Part shown: one piece after another, positions 18,510-25,822 of the stretch | Position numbering within the stretch: position 1 is the first letter of the stretch | Layout of the letters: every line of letters starts with the position of its first letter | IMG/VR virus record: IMGVR_UViG_3300021414_000010 | Span: 1-29,270 of that record | Strand: one strand, 5' to 3' | DNA: 29,270 nucleotides | Source of the DNA: a virus | Notes under the pieces: generated by a model | Databases searched by the model: none | Told to the model about the DNA's origin: nothing | The model's input: the letters and a program-made list of their open reading frames with translations, nothing else | Program-made: the position numbers and the translations under genes

Positions 18510-18739
18510 CCCCGGAACAAGTCGACGCGATGTTCAAGCGCGTATTCGAAGAGCACCACGAAGGGCGCTTGGTGCTGGAGACCCTGATTCAGCGCTTCGC
18601 CCGCAACGCAGTCACCACCGGCGGCATTGACGCCATTCTCAAAACCTACATGCAGGCCGGGCACCGCGATGTGCTCGACCACATCGTGCTCCGCATCAAC
18701 CGCGCCAACGGCGTGCAAGACCAACCCGAAGAGGAATGA
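18506..18739 (+). CDS. Small conserved late protein between portal and scaffold (77 aa)
   Basis: 77 residues, all helical and acidic (MTPEQVDAMFKRVFEEHHEG, LVLETLIQRFARNAVTTGGI, YMQAGHRDVLDHIVLRIN). Genes of this size are common between portal and scaffold in related podoviruses; function unknown. Starts in an ATGA overlap with the portal gene and ends against the scaffold start. Confidence 0.7.
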   Translation: MTPEQVDAMFKRVFEEHHEGRLVLETLIQRFARNAVTTGGIDAILKTYMQAGHRDVLDHIVLRINRANGVQDQPEEE

Positions 18740-18741
18740 AC

Positions 18742-19581
18742 ATGAATTCGTTTGTGCACCGCATGCTCGGCCATTACATGATGGAAGGTGAACCCGGCGC
18801 CGGTGGCGGTGGCGCTGAACCACCAGCCGCTCCCCCTGCCGCACCGCCCGCAGGCTCTGTGCTCGCTGGCGCCCAAGGCGCCGAATACATCCCCGAGAAG
18901 TACCGCACCAACAAGGAGGATGGCACCCTTGATCTTGAAGCCTCGTCACGCAAGGTTGCCGAAGCCTACAAACACCTTGAGACCCGCCTGGGCTCAGGGG
19001 ATGCGCCGCCCAAGAGTGCTGACGAGTACGCGCCAGAGCTCAAGGTCGAGGGTGTCACATGGGATGAATTCAAGGCAGATCCGCAGGGCGCGGAGTTCAT
19101 CAAGGGTGCGCACGCTGCTGGCCTTACCAACCAGCAGTTGGCCTTTGTGGTCGACGCTTTCCACAATGCTGTACCTGGTCTGGTTGAGGGCAGTCAGACG
19201 CTGAGCCAAGAGGACTGCACCGCCGCGTTGAAGTCGGTGTGGACCGATGACCAGTCGATGCGCAGCAATGTGCAGGCTTCGTACAGCGCCGTCCAAGCAT
19301 TCGCCAGCGAACCCGGGAAGCCTGGCAACTTCGAGGCGCTCACCGCCAAATACGGCAACGACCCCGACTTCATCGCATTCGCGGCCAACATCGGCCGGGA
19401 GCTGCGAGAAGACACGGCCATCAACGGCGGCGGCGTCAGCGATGGTGATTTTGCCGTCAAGACTGCGGAGTTGCGTCAGCAGATCCAAAGCCTGCCTGCT
19501 GGCGATCCGAAGCTTGCAGGCCTGCGCCAGCAGCTCAACGACATGTACAACAACCGTTACAAGCCCTCTCGCCTCAAATAG
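18742..19581 (+). CDS. Scaffolding / capsid assembly protein
   Basis: 279 residues. A G/A/P-rich segment (about 18-45) leads to EYIPEKYRTNKEDGTLDLEA and SRKVAEAYKHLETRLGSGD, the block typical of T7-gp9-like scaffolds, then a helical acidic body and a basic C-terminal end (NDMYNNRYKPSRLK) suited to capsid contact. ATG 18742 has GAGGAATGAAC upstream at proper distance; ATG 18736 (two residues longer) overlaps the previous stop but has no room for the site. It directly precedes the capsid gene. Its stop codon lies in repeat copy 3. Confidence 0.85.
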   Translation: MNSFVHRMLGHYMMEGEPGAGGGGAEPPAAPPAAPPAGSVLAGAQGAEYIPEKYRTNKEDGTLDLEASSRKVAEAYKHLETRLGSGDAPPKSADEYAPELKVEGVTWDEFKADPQGAEFIKGAHAAGLTNQQLAFVVDAFHNAVPGLVEGSQTLSQEDCTAALKSVWTDDQSMRSNVQASYSAVQAFASEPGKPGNFEALTAKYGNDPDFIAFAANIGRELREDTAINGGGVSDGDFAVKTAELRQQIQSLPAGDPKLAGLRQQLNDMYNNRYKPSRLK

Positions 19582-19595
19582 TCGGGAAACCGACA
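19577..19595 (+). repeat. 19-nt hairpin repeat, copy 3
   Basis: AATAGTCGGGAAACCGACA with GTCGG-GAAA-CCGAC stem-loop. Its TAG is the stop codon of the scaffold gene. Confidence 0.85.
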
Positions 19596-19613
19596 CCCCC
19601 CATGCACAAACAT

Positions 19614-19762
19614 CGCAGGCATCCCAGCAATGGGCTGGCCTGCGGTGGCACGCAGATACCCAGAAAGCCCCGAGGCGCAGCAAAGCCGATGCACGCCAGG
19701 AATCCCGGCCCACGCAGTGGACACCCGGAAGGCAATCAACTATCTGCATTGGAGTGCATCCT
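19614..19762 (+). promoter_or_regulatory. Structured leader of the major capsid gene
   Basis: The 181 bases between scaffold and capsid have no convincing gene. CGCAGG (19614-19619) pairs with CCTGCG (19639-19644), enclosing CCAGC/GCTGG, a strong hairpin. Near the end, TGCA-TTGGAG-TGCA (19746-19759) places the GGAG ribosome site in a loop. Together they may raise or protect capsid mRNA relative to scaffold mRNA (inference). Confidence 0.45.
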
Positions 19763-20629
19763 ATGTCACAACAGATCACCGAGGCCTTTGTCCAGCAGTT
19801 CGCTGACAACTTCCGTCACCTCGCGCAGCAAATGACTTCCCGGTTCGAGAACCGCGTAACCATCGAGCCGAACATCGTCGGTATGTCCAAGTCGGTTAAC
19901 CGTCTCGGCCAGCGCACCGCGACCCGTCGCACGCAGCGTCACGCTGATACCCCAATCAACGATCAACCACACAGCACGCGCTTTGTGGACCTGTTCGACT
20001 GGGATGACGGCGACATGATCGACGACCAGGACAAGATCCGCATGCTGGTCGACCCAACCTCGGACTACGTGAAAGCCATGGTTGCGGCGCTCAACCGCGC
20101 GAAAGATGACGTGATCATCGCCTCGATGGGCGGCAACTCCCGCGCCACCACCGGGAACATCATCCTGCCGACTACCCAGAAGATCGCTGTGGGCGGTACC
20201 GGCTTGACCAAGGCCAAGATCATTCAGGCCCGCAAGCTGTTCCGTCGCAACGAAGCGGACAACCACAACGGCGAAGAGCTGTTCATCACCTACACCGCAC
20301 AGGCTGCGGCCGACATCCTCGCCGACACCACCCTGACCAGCGCCGACTATCTCGCCGGCAAGTTCTTGGAAGAGGGCGATGTGGAAGGGCGTTGGATGGG
20401 CTTCACCTGGATTCCATCCGAGCGCACGCCGTACGACGGTGCAACCCGCAAGCTGTACGCGTGGGCCAAATCCGGCGTAACGCTGGGCAAGGGTCAGGAC
20501 ATCACCACCAAGGTAGGTGAGGACCCAGGCAAGGGCTTCAACGTGCGGATCTACGCCAAGCAATCCATCGGCGCAGTGCGCACCGAGGAAGAAAAGGTTG
20601 TGGAAATCGCAGTAACCGAGGCCGCGTAA
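19763..20629 (+). CDS. Major capsid protein
   Basis: 288 residues, HK97-fold type expected. MSQQITEAFVQQFADNFRHL, SKSVNRLGQRTATRRTQRHA, RFVDLFDWDDGDMIDDQDKI and LNRAKDDVIIASMGGNSRA match podoviral phage capsid proteins of the epsilon15/BPP-1-like type. The C-terminus (KGFNVRIYAKQSIGAVRTEE) is the usual conserved end. ATG 19763 was chosen: GGAG is 10 bases upstream, and the open frame to 19247 runs antiphase over the scaffold gene. It lies between scaffold and decoration genes. Confidence 0.93.
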   Translation: MSQQITEAFVQQFADNFRHLAQQMTSRFENRVTIEPNIVGMSKSVNRLGQRTATRRTQRHADTPINDQPHSTRFVDLFDWDDGDMIDDQDKIRMLVDPTSDYVKAMVAALNRAKDDVIIASMGGNSRATTGNIILPTTQKIAVGGTGLTKAKIIQARKLFRRNEADNHNGEELFITYTAQAAADILADTTLTSADYLAGKFLEEGDVEGRWMGFTWIPSERTPYDGATRKLYAWAKSGVTLGKGQDITTKVGEDPGKGFNVRIYAKQSIGAVRTEEEKVVEIAVTEAA

Positions 20630-20652
20630 GCGGCTTCGGCTTTCTCTCTTTC
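20621..20652 (+). terminator. Hairpin at the end of the capsid gene
   Basis: GCCGC-GTAA-GCGGC (20621-20634) contains the capsid stop codon and is followed by a pyrimidine run (TTTCTCTCTTTC). Partial terminator or 3'-end stabiliser. Confidence 0.4.
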
Positions 20653-20671
20653 CCGGCTTAGGAGTTTAACC

Positions 20672-21133
20672 ATGGCAACCGTAAACGCTTCTGTATCCGC
20701 CGCTCGCGCGGCACTGCCTCAGCAGTTGGTGAAACCCAACCTGCAAGGCGCCGATGTTCAGGTGCTCATCAGCACCATCACTGTTCCTGCCGGCGGCATT
20801 GCCATCGGCGACAAAATCTCGTGGGGCCTGCTGCCGCTCGGTGGCCGCCTGATGCCGGGCACCCGCCTGTACTTCGGCGGCGGCGCAGCGTCTTCGACTA
20901 TCACTCTCGGCGATGCGGTGTCGCCCGCGCGCTATCTCGCCGCCACTTCTGTGGCTGCGGCTGGCAGCGCCACGGCAGACGCGCAGTTTGCTAACGGCGC
21001 GCTGTTCGACGTCACCGTCGCCCAGCAGGGTCTGGCTACGGATCAGAGTGAGCTGTTCTCGACGGTGGCTGGCGCGGCGCTGCAGCCCGGCCAAGTCATC
21101 ACCCTGGTAGCGCATTACGCCGGGCAGAACTGA
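20672..21133 (+). CDS. Probable head decoration / minor structural protein
   Basis: 153 residues starting MATVNASVSAARAALPQQLV. Beta-rich and small-residue rich (STITVPAGGIAIGDKISWG, LYFGGGAASSTITLGDAVSP), the profile of a capsid cementing protein, and directly after the capsid gene. TAGGAGTTTAACC precedes the ATG. A strong terminator follows, so capsid and this gene form a transcript end. Identification is by position and composition only. Confidence 0.65.
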   Translation: MATVNASVSAARAALPQQLVKPNLQGADVQVLISTITVPAGGIAIGDKISWGLLPLGGRLMPGTRLYFGGGAASSTITLGDAVSPARYLAATSVAAAGSATADAQFANGALFDVTVAQQGLATDQSELFSTVAGAALQPGQVITLVAHYAGQN

Positions 21134-21165
21134 CTTTCGGGCTGCCAAGGATGGCTTGTTGTACG

Positions 21166-21189
21166 CCGGGGCCATGTGCCCCGGTTTTT
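21166..21189 (+). terminator. Terminator between head and tail genes
   Basis: CCGGGGC (21166-21172), loop CATGT, GCCCCGG (21178-21184), then TTTTTA. Strong intrinsic terminator inside the late region, so tail genes need read-through or antitermination. Confidence 0.9.
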
Positions 21190-21208
21190 ATTTCTGGAGG
21201 TTGTGGGG

Positions 21209-21802
21209 ATGGCAATGGCAACCGGTGTTTCGATCTGCTCCAACGCGCTGCTGATGCTGGGCGCGCAAACCATCAACGACTTTGACGAAGGCGTCGACCG
21301 CGCAAAGCTGGCGGCAAACCTGTACCCGACCGTTCGGGATGACCTTCTGCGCAATCACCCTTGGAACTGCACCATCAAGCGCGCGGTTCTGGCCCCGGAC
21401 GCCATCCCGCCCGCGTTCGGCTACGCGCAGAAATTCGAGCTGCCAGCCGATTTCCTCCGAGTGTTGGACGTCACTGAGGGCGGTGTGCAGATCGATTACC
21501 TGGTCGAGGGGCGCTCAATCCTCGCGAACACGACGATTCTGGAGCTCAAGTACGTGTTTCAGAACGAGGTAGAAAACACTTGGGACGCATCGCTGGTGAT
21601 GCTTCTTACGTTGTCGATGGCCGCGGCCATGGCTTTCCCGATCACTCAGTCAGCTGCTGCGCAGTCCAACATGGAGCAGAAGTTGGAAATGGCGAAGAAG
21701 CGCGCACGATCGATCGATGGCCAAGAGGATCCACCGCAGACGCTTGGTGATGAGCGCCTGTACGCATCCCGGTTCTTGGGGCGCAATTCATGGCAAAGCT
21801 GA
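21209..21802 (+). CDS. Tail tubular protein A (adaptor, T7 gp11-like)
   Basis: 197 residues. SICSNALLMLGAQTINDF, NLYPTVRDDLLRNHPWNCTI, RAVLAPDAIPPAFGYAQKFE and LPADFLRVLDV are signatures of the gp11-like adaptor that docks on the portal ring. The C-terminus (MEQKLEMAKKRARSIDGQED) is the usual basic helix. ATG 21209 has GGAGG 8 bases upstream. It overlaps the tail tubular B gene by 13 bases, an arrangement expected for two proteins of one tail stub. Confidence 0.9.
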   Translation: MAMATGVSICSNALLMLGAQTINDFDEGVDRAKLAANLYPTVRDDLLRNHPWNCTIKRAVLAPDAIPPAFGYAQKFELPADFLRVLDVTEGGVQIDYLVEGRSILANTTILELKYVFQNEVENTWDASLVMLLTLSMAAAMAFPITQSAAAQSNMEQKLEMAKKRARSIDGQEDPPQTLGDERLYASRFLGRNSWQS

Positions 21803-23943
21803 CTCTGGTACAGACGAACTTCACAGCCGGTGAACTCTCACCACGCATGTACGGCCGAGTGGATATCGCGCGATACCAGAACGGCGCCAAGACGGTCGAG
21901 AACGCCTGGCCGGTTGTGCACGGCGGTGCCGTCCGCAGATACGGCACGCTGCTGTGTGCGCCTGCCAAATATCCAGACCGCCGCGTGCGCTTGATCCCGT
22001 ATGTGTTCAACACAGACCAGGCCTTCATGGTCGAGTTTGGCGACCTGTATCTGCGTGTGTTCTTCCCGGACGGCACCTACACAGGTGTCGAACTGGTGAC
22101 GCCCTACGATCAGACCATGCTCTCCAGCATGGAGTACGTGCAGGGCGCCGACACGATGTTCATCTTCCACCAGAAGAAGCCTATCGGCCGTCTTCGCCGC
22201 ATCACGAACACAGAGTGGAGCATTGCGCCGGCGCCGTTTGTGACCAAGCCATTCGACGAGAAGGGCATAGATTTCCTCACAAGCCTCGCGATCAGCGACC
22301 CCACTGTCGGTACCGGCCGGACGATCACCGCATCGGAGTCCGCATTTCTGGCAGCAGACGTTGGCCGCGAAGTGTGGTCCGGCGCCGGCGTTGCGCGCAT
22401 TACGGCCGTGGCCAGCGCTACCGTTGCGACTGTGGAAGTGTTGAACGCTTTCTCGGGGGTGAGTCGGCCGACCTGGTCAATCAAGGGCTCGCCTCAAACG
22501 ACCAATACCCTCAGCGCCTTCACGCCCGTCGGCGCGTCAGTGAGCATGACCTTGGGTGCCGCCGGCTGGCACGCCTCAAGCGACGTCGGCAAGTTCGTCA
22601 AGATCAACGGCGGACTGCTGGAGATAACGGCGGTTTCGAGCACAACGGTGGCTACCGGGACCATTCGATCGGCGCCGACATCGGCTACTGCTTCACCAGC
22701 TAACGCATGGTCGCTTGAAGCCTCGGTGTGGAACGACATTGATGGTTATCCGAGCAGCGGCACGCTGTATCAGCAGCGCCTGGCTGTAGCCGGTTCTCCG
22801 AACTACCCACAGACGGTGTGGGAGTCGCGCACTGGGGAATACCTCAACTTCGAACTGGGCACCAAGGACGACGACGCGCTGTCGTTCAACCTCTCTTCGG
22901 ACCAGATCAACCCGATTCTGCACATGGCTCAAATCAACGCGCTGATTCCGCTGACCTATGGGGGCGAGTTCACGATGAGCGGCGGTGTCGAGAAGCCGAT
23001 CACCCCGACCAACATCCAGACGAAGAACCCTTCGGTCTACGGCTGCAGCAGGGTCCGGCCAGTGCGGATCGGCAACGAGCTGTATTTCATGCAGCGATCT
23101 GGCCGCAAGTTGCGCGCCATGGCCTACAAGTACGACTCCGACAGCTACGGCTCGCCTGATATGTCCGTGCTTTCCGAGCACGCCACCAAGTCAGGGATCG
23201 TTGATATGGCCTTTCAGCAGGAGCCTGAATCGATCCTCTTCATGCCGCGCGCTGACGGCGTCATGGCGACGATGACTATCGATCGGGATCAGGACGTCAT
23301 TGGATGGGCCCGGCAAATCACCGACGGGGCGTTCGAGTCCGTTGCGTCCATTCCTTCTGCCGATGGCGATCAGGTCTGGTGCGTTGTCCGCCGCAATATC
23401 AATGGGCAGAACGTTCGTTACATCGAACGGTTCGCGGCAAACACTCAGGTCGACTCTGGAATCAACGCGACCAGCGTGGCTGGTTCTGACGTGTGGAGCG
23501 GCCTCGATCACCTGGAAGGCAAGACCGTGGACATCGTCGCCGACGGCGTGCCCATGCAACCGATGGTTGTGACAGGCGGCAAGGTGAGCTTGTCGCGCAA
23601 GGCCTTCGCCGTTCAGATCGGCCTGCACTACAAAACCACTGTCGTGACTCTGACGCCGGAAATCCAAGGCGGCACCGGCAGCGCGCAAGGCAACAGCATG
23701 CGTATCAGCGAGGTGACGCTGCGATTCCTTGAGACGGTCGGCTGCAAGATCAACGGGCAGGTCGTCACTTTCCGCCAGATGGGCGCGAACGTGCTTGATC
23801 AGGCCATCCCGCCCTTCACCGGCGTTCACCGTGTGGAAAACCTCGGCTGGGACCGGGGCGAGGCAATGCTGACAATCGAGCAGGACCAGCCTTTGCCATT
23901 CCACCTGCTCAACGTCATCAAGAAATTCACCGTCAACGACTGA
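21790..23943 (+). CDS. Tail tubular protein B (nozzle, T7 gp12-like)
   Basis: 717 residues. N-terminal TNFTAGELSPRMYGRVDIAR and NAWPVVHGGAVRRYGT are the hallmark of podoviral gp12-like nozzle proteins; YPSSGTLYQQRLAVAGSPNY and VWESRTGEYLNFE follow later. Two related beta modules lie at about 183-223 (AADVGREVW, ITAVASATVATV) and 258-300 (SSDVGKFVK, ITAVSSTTVATG), an internal duplication. The protein forms the hexameric tail end that receives fibres. It directly follows tail tubular A. Confidence 0.92.
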   Translation: MAKLTLVQTNFTAGELSPRMYGRVDIARYQNGAKTVENAWPVVHGGAVRRYGTLLCAPAKYPDRRVRLIPYVFNTDQAFMVEFGDLYLRVFFPDGTYTGVELVTPYDQTMLSSMEYVQGADTMFIFHQKKPIGRLRRITNTEWSIAPAPFVTKPFDEKGIDFLTSLAISDPTVGTGRTITASESAFLAADVGREVWSGAGVARITAVASATVATVEVLNAFSGVSRPTWSIKGSPQTTNTLSAFTPVGASVSMTLGAAGWHASSDVGKFVKINGGLLEITAVSSTTVATGTIRSAPTSATASPANAWSLEASVWNDIDGYPSSGTLYQQRLAVAGSPNYPQTVWESRTGEYLNFELGTKDDDALSFNLSSDQINPILHMAQINALIPLTYGGEFTMSGGVEKPITPTNIQTKNPSVYGCSRVRPVRIGNELYFMQRSGRKLRAMAYKYDSDSYGSPDMSVLSEHATKSGIVDMAFQQEPESILFMPRADGVMATMTIDRDQDVIGWARQITDGAFESVASIPSADGDQVWCVVRRNINGQNVRYIERFAANTQVDSGINATSVAGSDVWSGLDHLEGKTVDIVADGVPMQPMVVTGGKVSLSRKAFAVQIGLHYKTTVVTLTPEIQGGTGSAQGNSMRISEVTLRFLETVGCKINGQVVTFRQMGANVLDQAIPPFTGVHRVENLGWDRGEAMLTIEQDQPLPFHLLNVIKKFTVND

Positions 23944-23950
23944 GGTGCCC

Positions 23951-24394
23951 ATGATCCGGCCAGCAAACCACGACGATGTACCGCGCCTGATTGAGCTCGG
24001 CACGATGCTTCATCAATCCAGCACCTACGCGGATCTTGAAATGATCCCGGCGAAGGCTGCCGCCTTCCTTCACACGCTCATCGATGGTGCGGGCGTCATC
24101 TTCGTGGCCGAGATAGGCGGCCAGGTCGTCGGCGGTTTCGCCGGCGCCATCACTGAGCAATGGTTTTCGAACGATCTGCTGGCCTACGACTACTCGTTTT
24201 TTCTCGACCCCAAGACACGCAGCGGCATCACTGCCGCCAAGCTGCTCACAGCCTTCATGGAGTGGGCGCGTATCCAGGGGGCCAAGAGCATCCAGATCGG
24301 AATCACCACCGGGATCAGCGTCACCGGTACCGCCAGTTTCTACCGCAGCATGGGCTTCGCAGATGCCGGGCTGTTTTTCAGTAAGGAGCTCTGA
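23951..24394 (+). CDS. GNAT-family N-acetyltransferase 1
   Basis: 147 residues with a GNAT fold: MIRPANHDDVPRLIELGTML (strand 1, helix 1), GVIFVAEIGGQVVGGFAGAI (strands 2-4), DYSFFLDPKTRSGITAAKLL (acetyl-CoA pyrophosphate loop, reduced from the usual Q/RxxGxG/A) and SFYRSMGFADAGLFFSKEL. It would move an acetyl group from acetyl-CoA to an unknown amine. ATG 23951 has GAGGTGCCC upstream. It is located between tail and ejection-protein genes, so it may modify a virion or host protein; homologues occur in related podoviruses. Confidence 0.85.
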   Translation: MIRPANHDDVPRLIELGTMLHQSSTYADLEMIPAKAAAFLHTLIDGAGVIFVAEIGGQVVGGFAGAITEQWFSNDLLAYDYSFFLDPKTRSGITAAKLLTAFMEWARIQGAKSIQIGITTGISVTGTASFYRSMGFADAGLFFSKEL

Positions 24395-24396
24395 CC

Positions 24397-24858
24397 ATGG
24401 CTGCAAAAATGATCATCAGGAAATGCTCGGTCGCCGAGATCGAGAAGGCTGGCGCGCTGTCGGAGCTGCTCCTCGCGTACGGCAAGGAGTCGAGCATTCC
24501 GGAGTTCGGCGGCATCAGCGCCAACTTTCACACCTACCGGCAGATGGAGGCGGGCGGCGCATTGCACGTGATTGGCGTCTTTGCTCCGGAACTGGTGGGG
24601 CTCGCGACTCTGCTGCTGTATGCGCTGCCGCATTACGGTGGCCGACGCATCTGCGCCATGGAGTCTTTCTTCGTTGCGCCAGAGGCCAGAGGCGGCGGTA
24701 CCGGGATAAAGCTGCTTCGTGCAGCTGAGTCGCTCGCGGCTGACCTTGGGGCCAAAGCGCTGATGGTCAGCGCCCCCGTCGGTGGCCGCTTAGCGAGCGT
24801 TCTTCCGCGCACTGGATATCGGGAAACCAACCAGGTGTTTCTGAGGGCGCTGCCATGA
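24397..24858 (+). CDS. GNAT-family N-acetyltransferase 2
   Basis: 153 residues. MIIRKCSVAEIEKAGALSEL, HVIGVFAPELVGLATLLLYA, CAMESFFVAPEARGGGTGIK (a complete R-G-G-G-T-G acetyl-CoA loop) and LPRTGYRETNQVFLR make a clear GNAT domain. The intact cofactor loop suggests this copy is active even if copy 1 is altered. AAGGAG 10 bases before the ATG. The two GNATs differ too much to be a recent duplication. Substrate unknown. Confidence 0.88.
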   Translation: MAAKMIIRKCSVAEIEKAGALSELLLAYGKESSIPEFGGISANFHTYRQMEAGGALHVIGVFAPELVGLATLLLYALPHYGGRRICAMESFFVAPEARGGGTGIKLLRAAESLAADLGAKALMVSAPVGGRLASVLPRTGYRETNQVFLRALP

Positions 24859-25310
24859 ATGACATTCTTCCGCTGTCGCCTTCCTTGCCGGGCATGAGTC
24901 AGGCCGAGGCCGACAAGGTCCGCAAGCTCGAGGCTGAACTGCTTACGCGCGAACAGGTGCCAATCCAAACCACGCACCATTTCCACGCCGGCCTGTACTC
25001 CCGAACCATCCGCATCCCTGCGGGCGTAATGCTCACTGGCGCGCTGATCGGGATTCCCACGCTTCTGATCATCAGCGGGCACATCTCTGTGTTCACCGGA
25101 GCCGAGACGCTTGACCTACAGGGGTATCACGTTCTGACCGGTATGGCGGGGCGCAAGCAGGCGTTCCTTGCCCACGCAGATACCCACATGACCATGACGT
25201 TCGCGACTCAGGCCTCGACGGTTGAAGAGGCTGAGGCCGAGTTCACCCTTGAGGCCGACACCCTGATGTCCCGCCAGTACAACGACGACGTCGTCATCAC
25301 CGGAGAATAA
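24855..25310 (+). CDS. Cupin-like small late protein
   Basis: 151 residues. After an N-terminal helix (about 15-35) comes a beta-rich segment, HHFHAGLYSRTIRIPAGVML, TGALIGIPTLLIISGHISVF and AHADTHMTMTFAT, whose histidine spacing and strand pattern resemble a single cupin barrel. Similar small proteins occur in podoviral late regions next to acetyltransferases. Function unknown; enzyme or virion component. ATGA overlap with GNAT 2. Confidence 0.6.
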   Translation: MNDILPLSPSLPGMSQAEADKVRKLEAELLTREQVPIQTTHHFHAGLYSRTIRIPAGVMLTGALIGIPTLLIISGHISVFTGAETLDLQGYHVLTGMAGRKQAFLAHADTHMTMTFATQASTVEEAEAEFTLEADTLMSRQYNDDVVITGE

Positions 25311-25312
25311 CC

Positions 25313-25822
25313 ATGTCTGGATACACTGCCGCCGTTGCCGCCTCGGCCGCGATCATCGGTACCACCTATTCGGTTTATTCGACTGAGCAGGCCGGCAAGC
25401 AGGCCAGCCTGAACGCGGACGCTCAGGCAGAGCAGGCGCAGAACGACGCAAACGACGCTGCGAGCGCCGCCACGGTTCAGGCCGACCGAATCCGTCGCCT
25501 TGCACGCAGCCAGGCCAGCGAGGCGAATGCCTCTCTCGCTGCTTCTGGCGTTGAAGTCGGCGCCGGTACCGCAGTCAACATCAACGAGGACATCATCGGC
25601 AACGCTGAAGAAGACGCCGCCATGACCATTTTCAACGGCCAGAACGCCAAGAAACGTGGCTACGTTGATGCGAGCAACATCGCTCTGAATGGACAGCAAT
25701 CACGATCTGCCGCGAATGGTCAGGCGCTTTCGACGCTGGTGAGTGGCGCTTCAACTGCGTATCTGGGCTGGAAGGCTGCGACTAAAAACGGCACGGTTTC
25801 GAAGCCAGGGGGGAACGACTGA
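25313..25822 (+). CDS. Internal virion protein A (T7 gp14-like)
   Basis: 169 residues. A hydrophobic N-terminus (YTAAVAASAAIIGTTYSVYS) then a long alanine/glutamine-rich helix (ASLNADAQAEQAQNDANDAA), ARSQASEANASLAASGVEVG and a glycine/serine C-terminus. This is the pattern of gp14-like proteins that leave the head first and form the outer-membrane part of the DNA-ejection channel. GGAGAATAACC precedes the ATG. Followed directly by the next internal virion gene. Confidence 0.8.
   Translation: MSGYTAAVAASAAIIGTTYSVYSTEQAGKQASLNADAQAEQAQNDANDAASAATVQADRIRRLARSQASEANASLAASGVEVGAGTAVNINEDIIGNAEEDAAMTIFNGQNAKKRGYVDASNIALNGQQSRSAANGQALSTLVSGASTAYLGWKAATKNGTVSKPGGND

Noticed and set aside
19247-19762. 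172-codon upstream extension of the capsid frame
   Set aside because: It overlaps the scaffold gene out of phase; the capsid family starts at MSQQITEAF with a good ribosome site at 19763.
19602-19835. 77-residue frame across the scaffold-capsid gap
   Set aside because: Runs 73 bases into the capsid gene, has no ribosome site and its product is low-complexity basic sequence.
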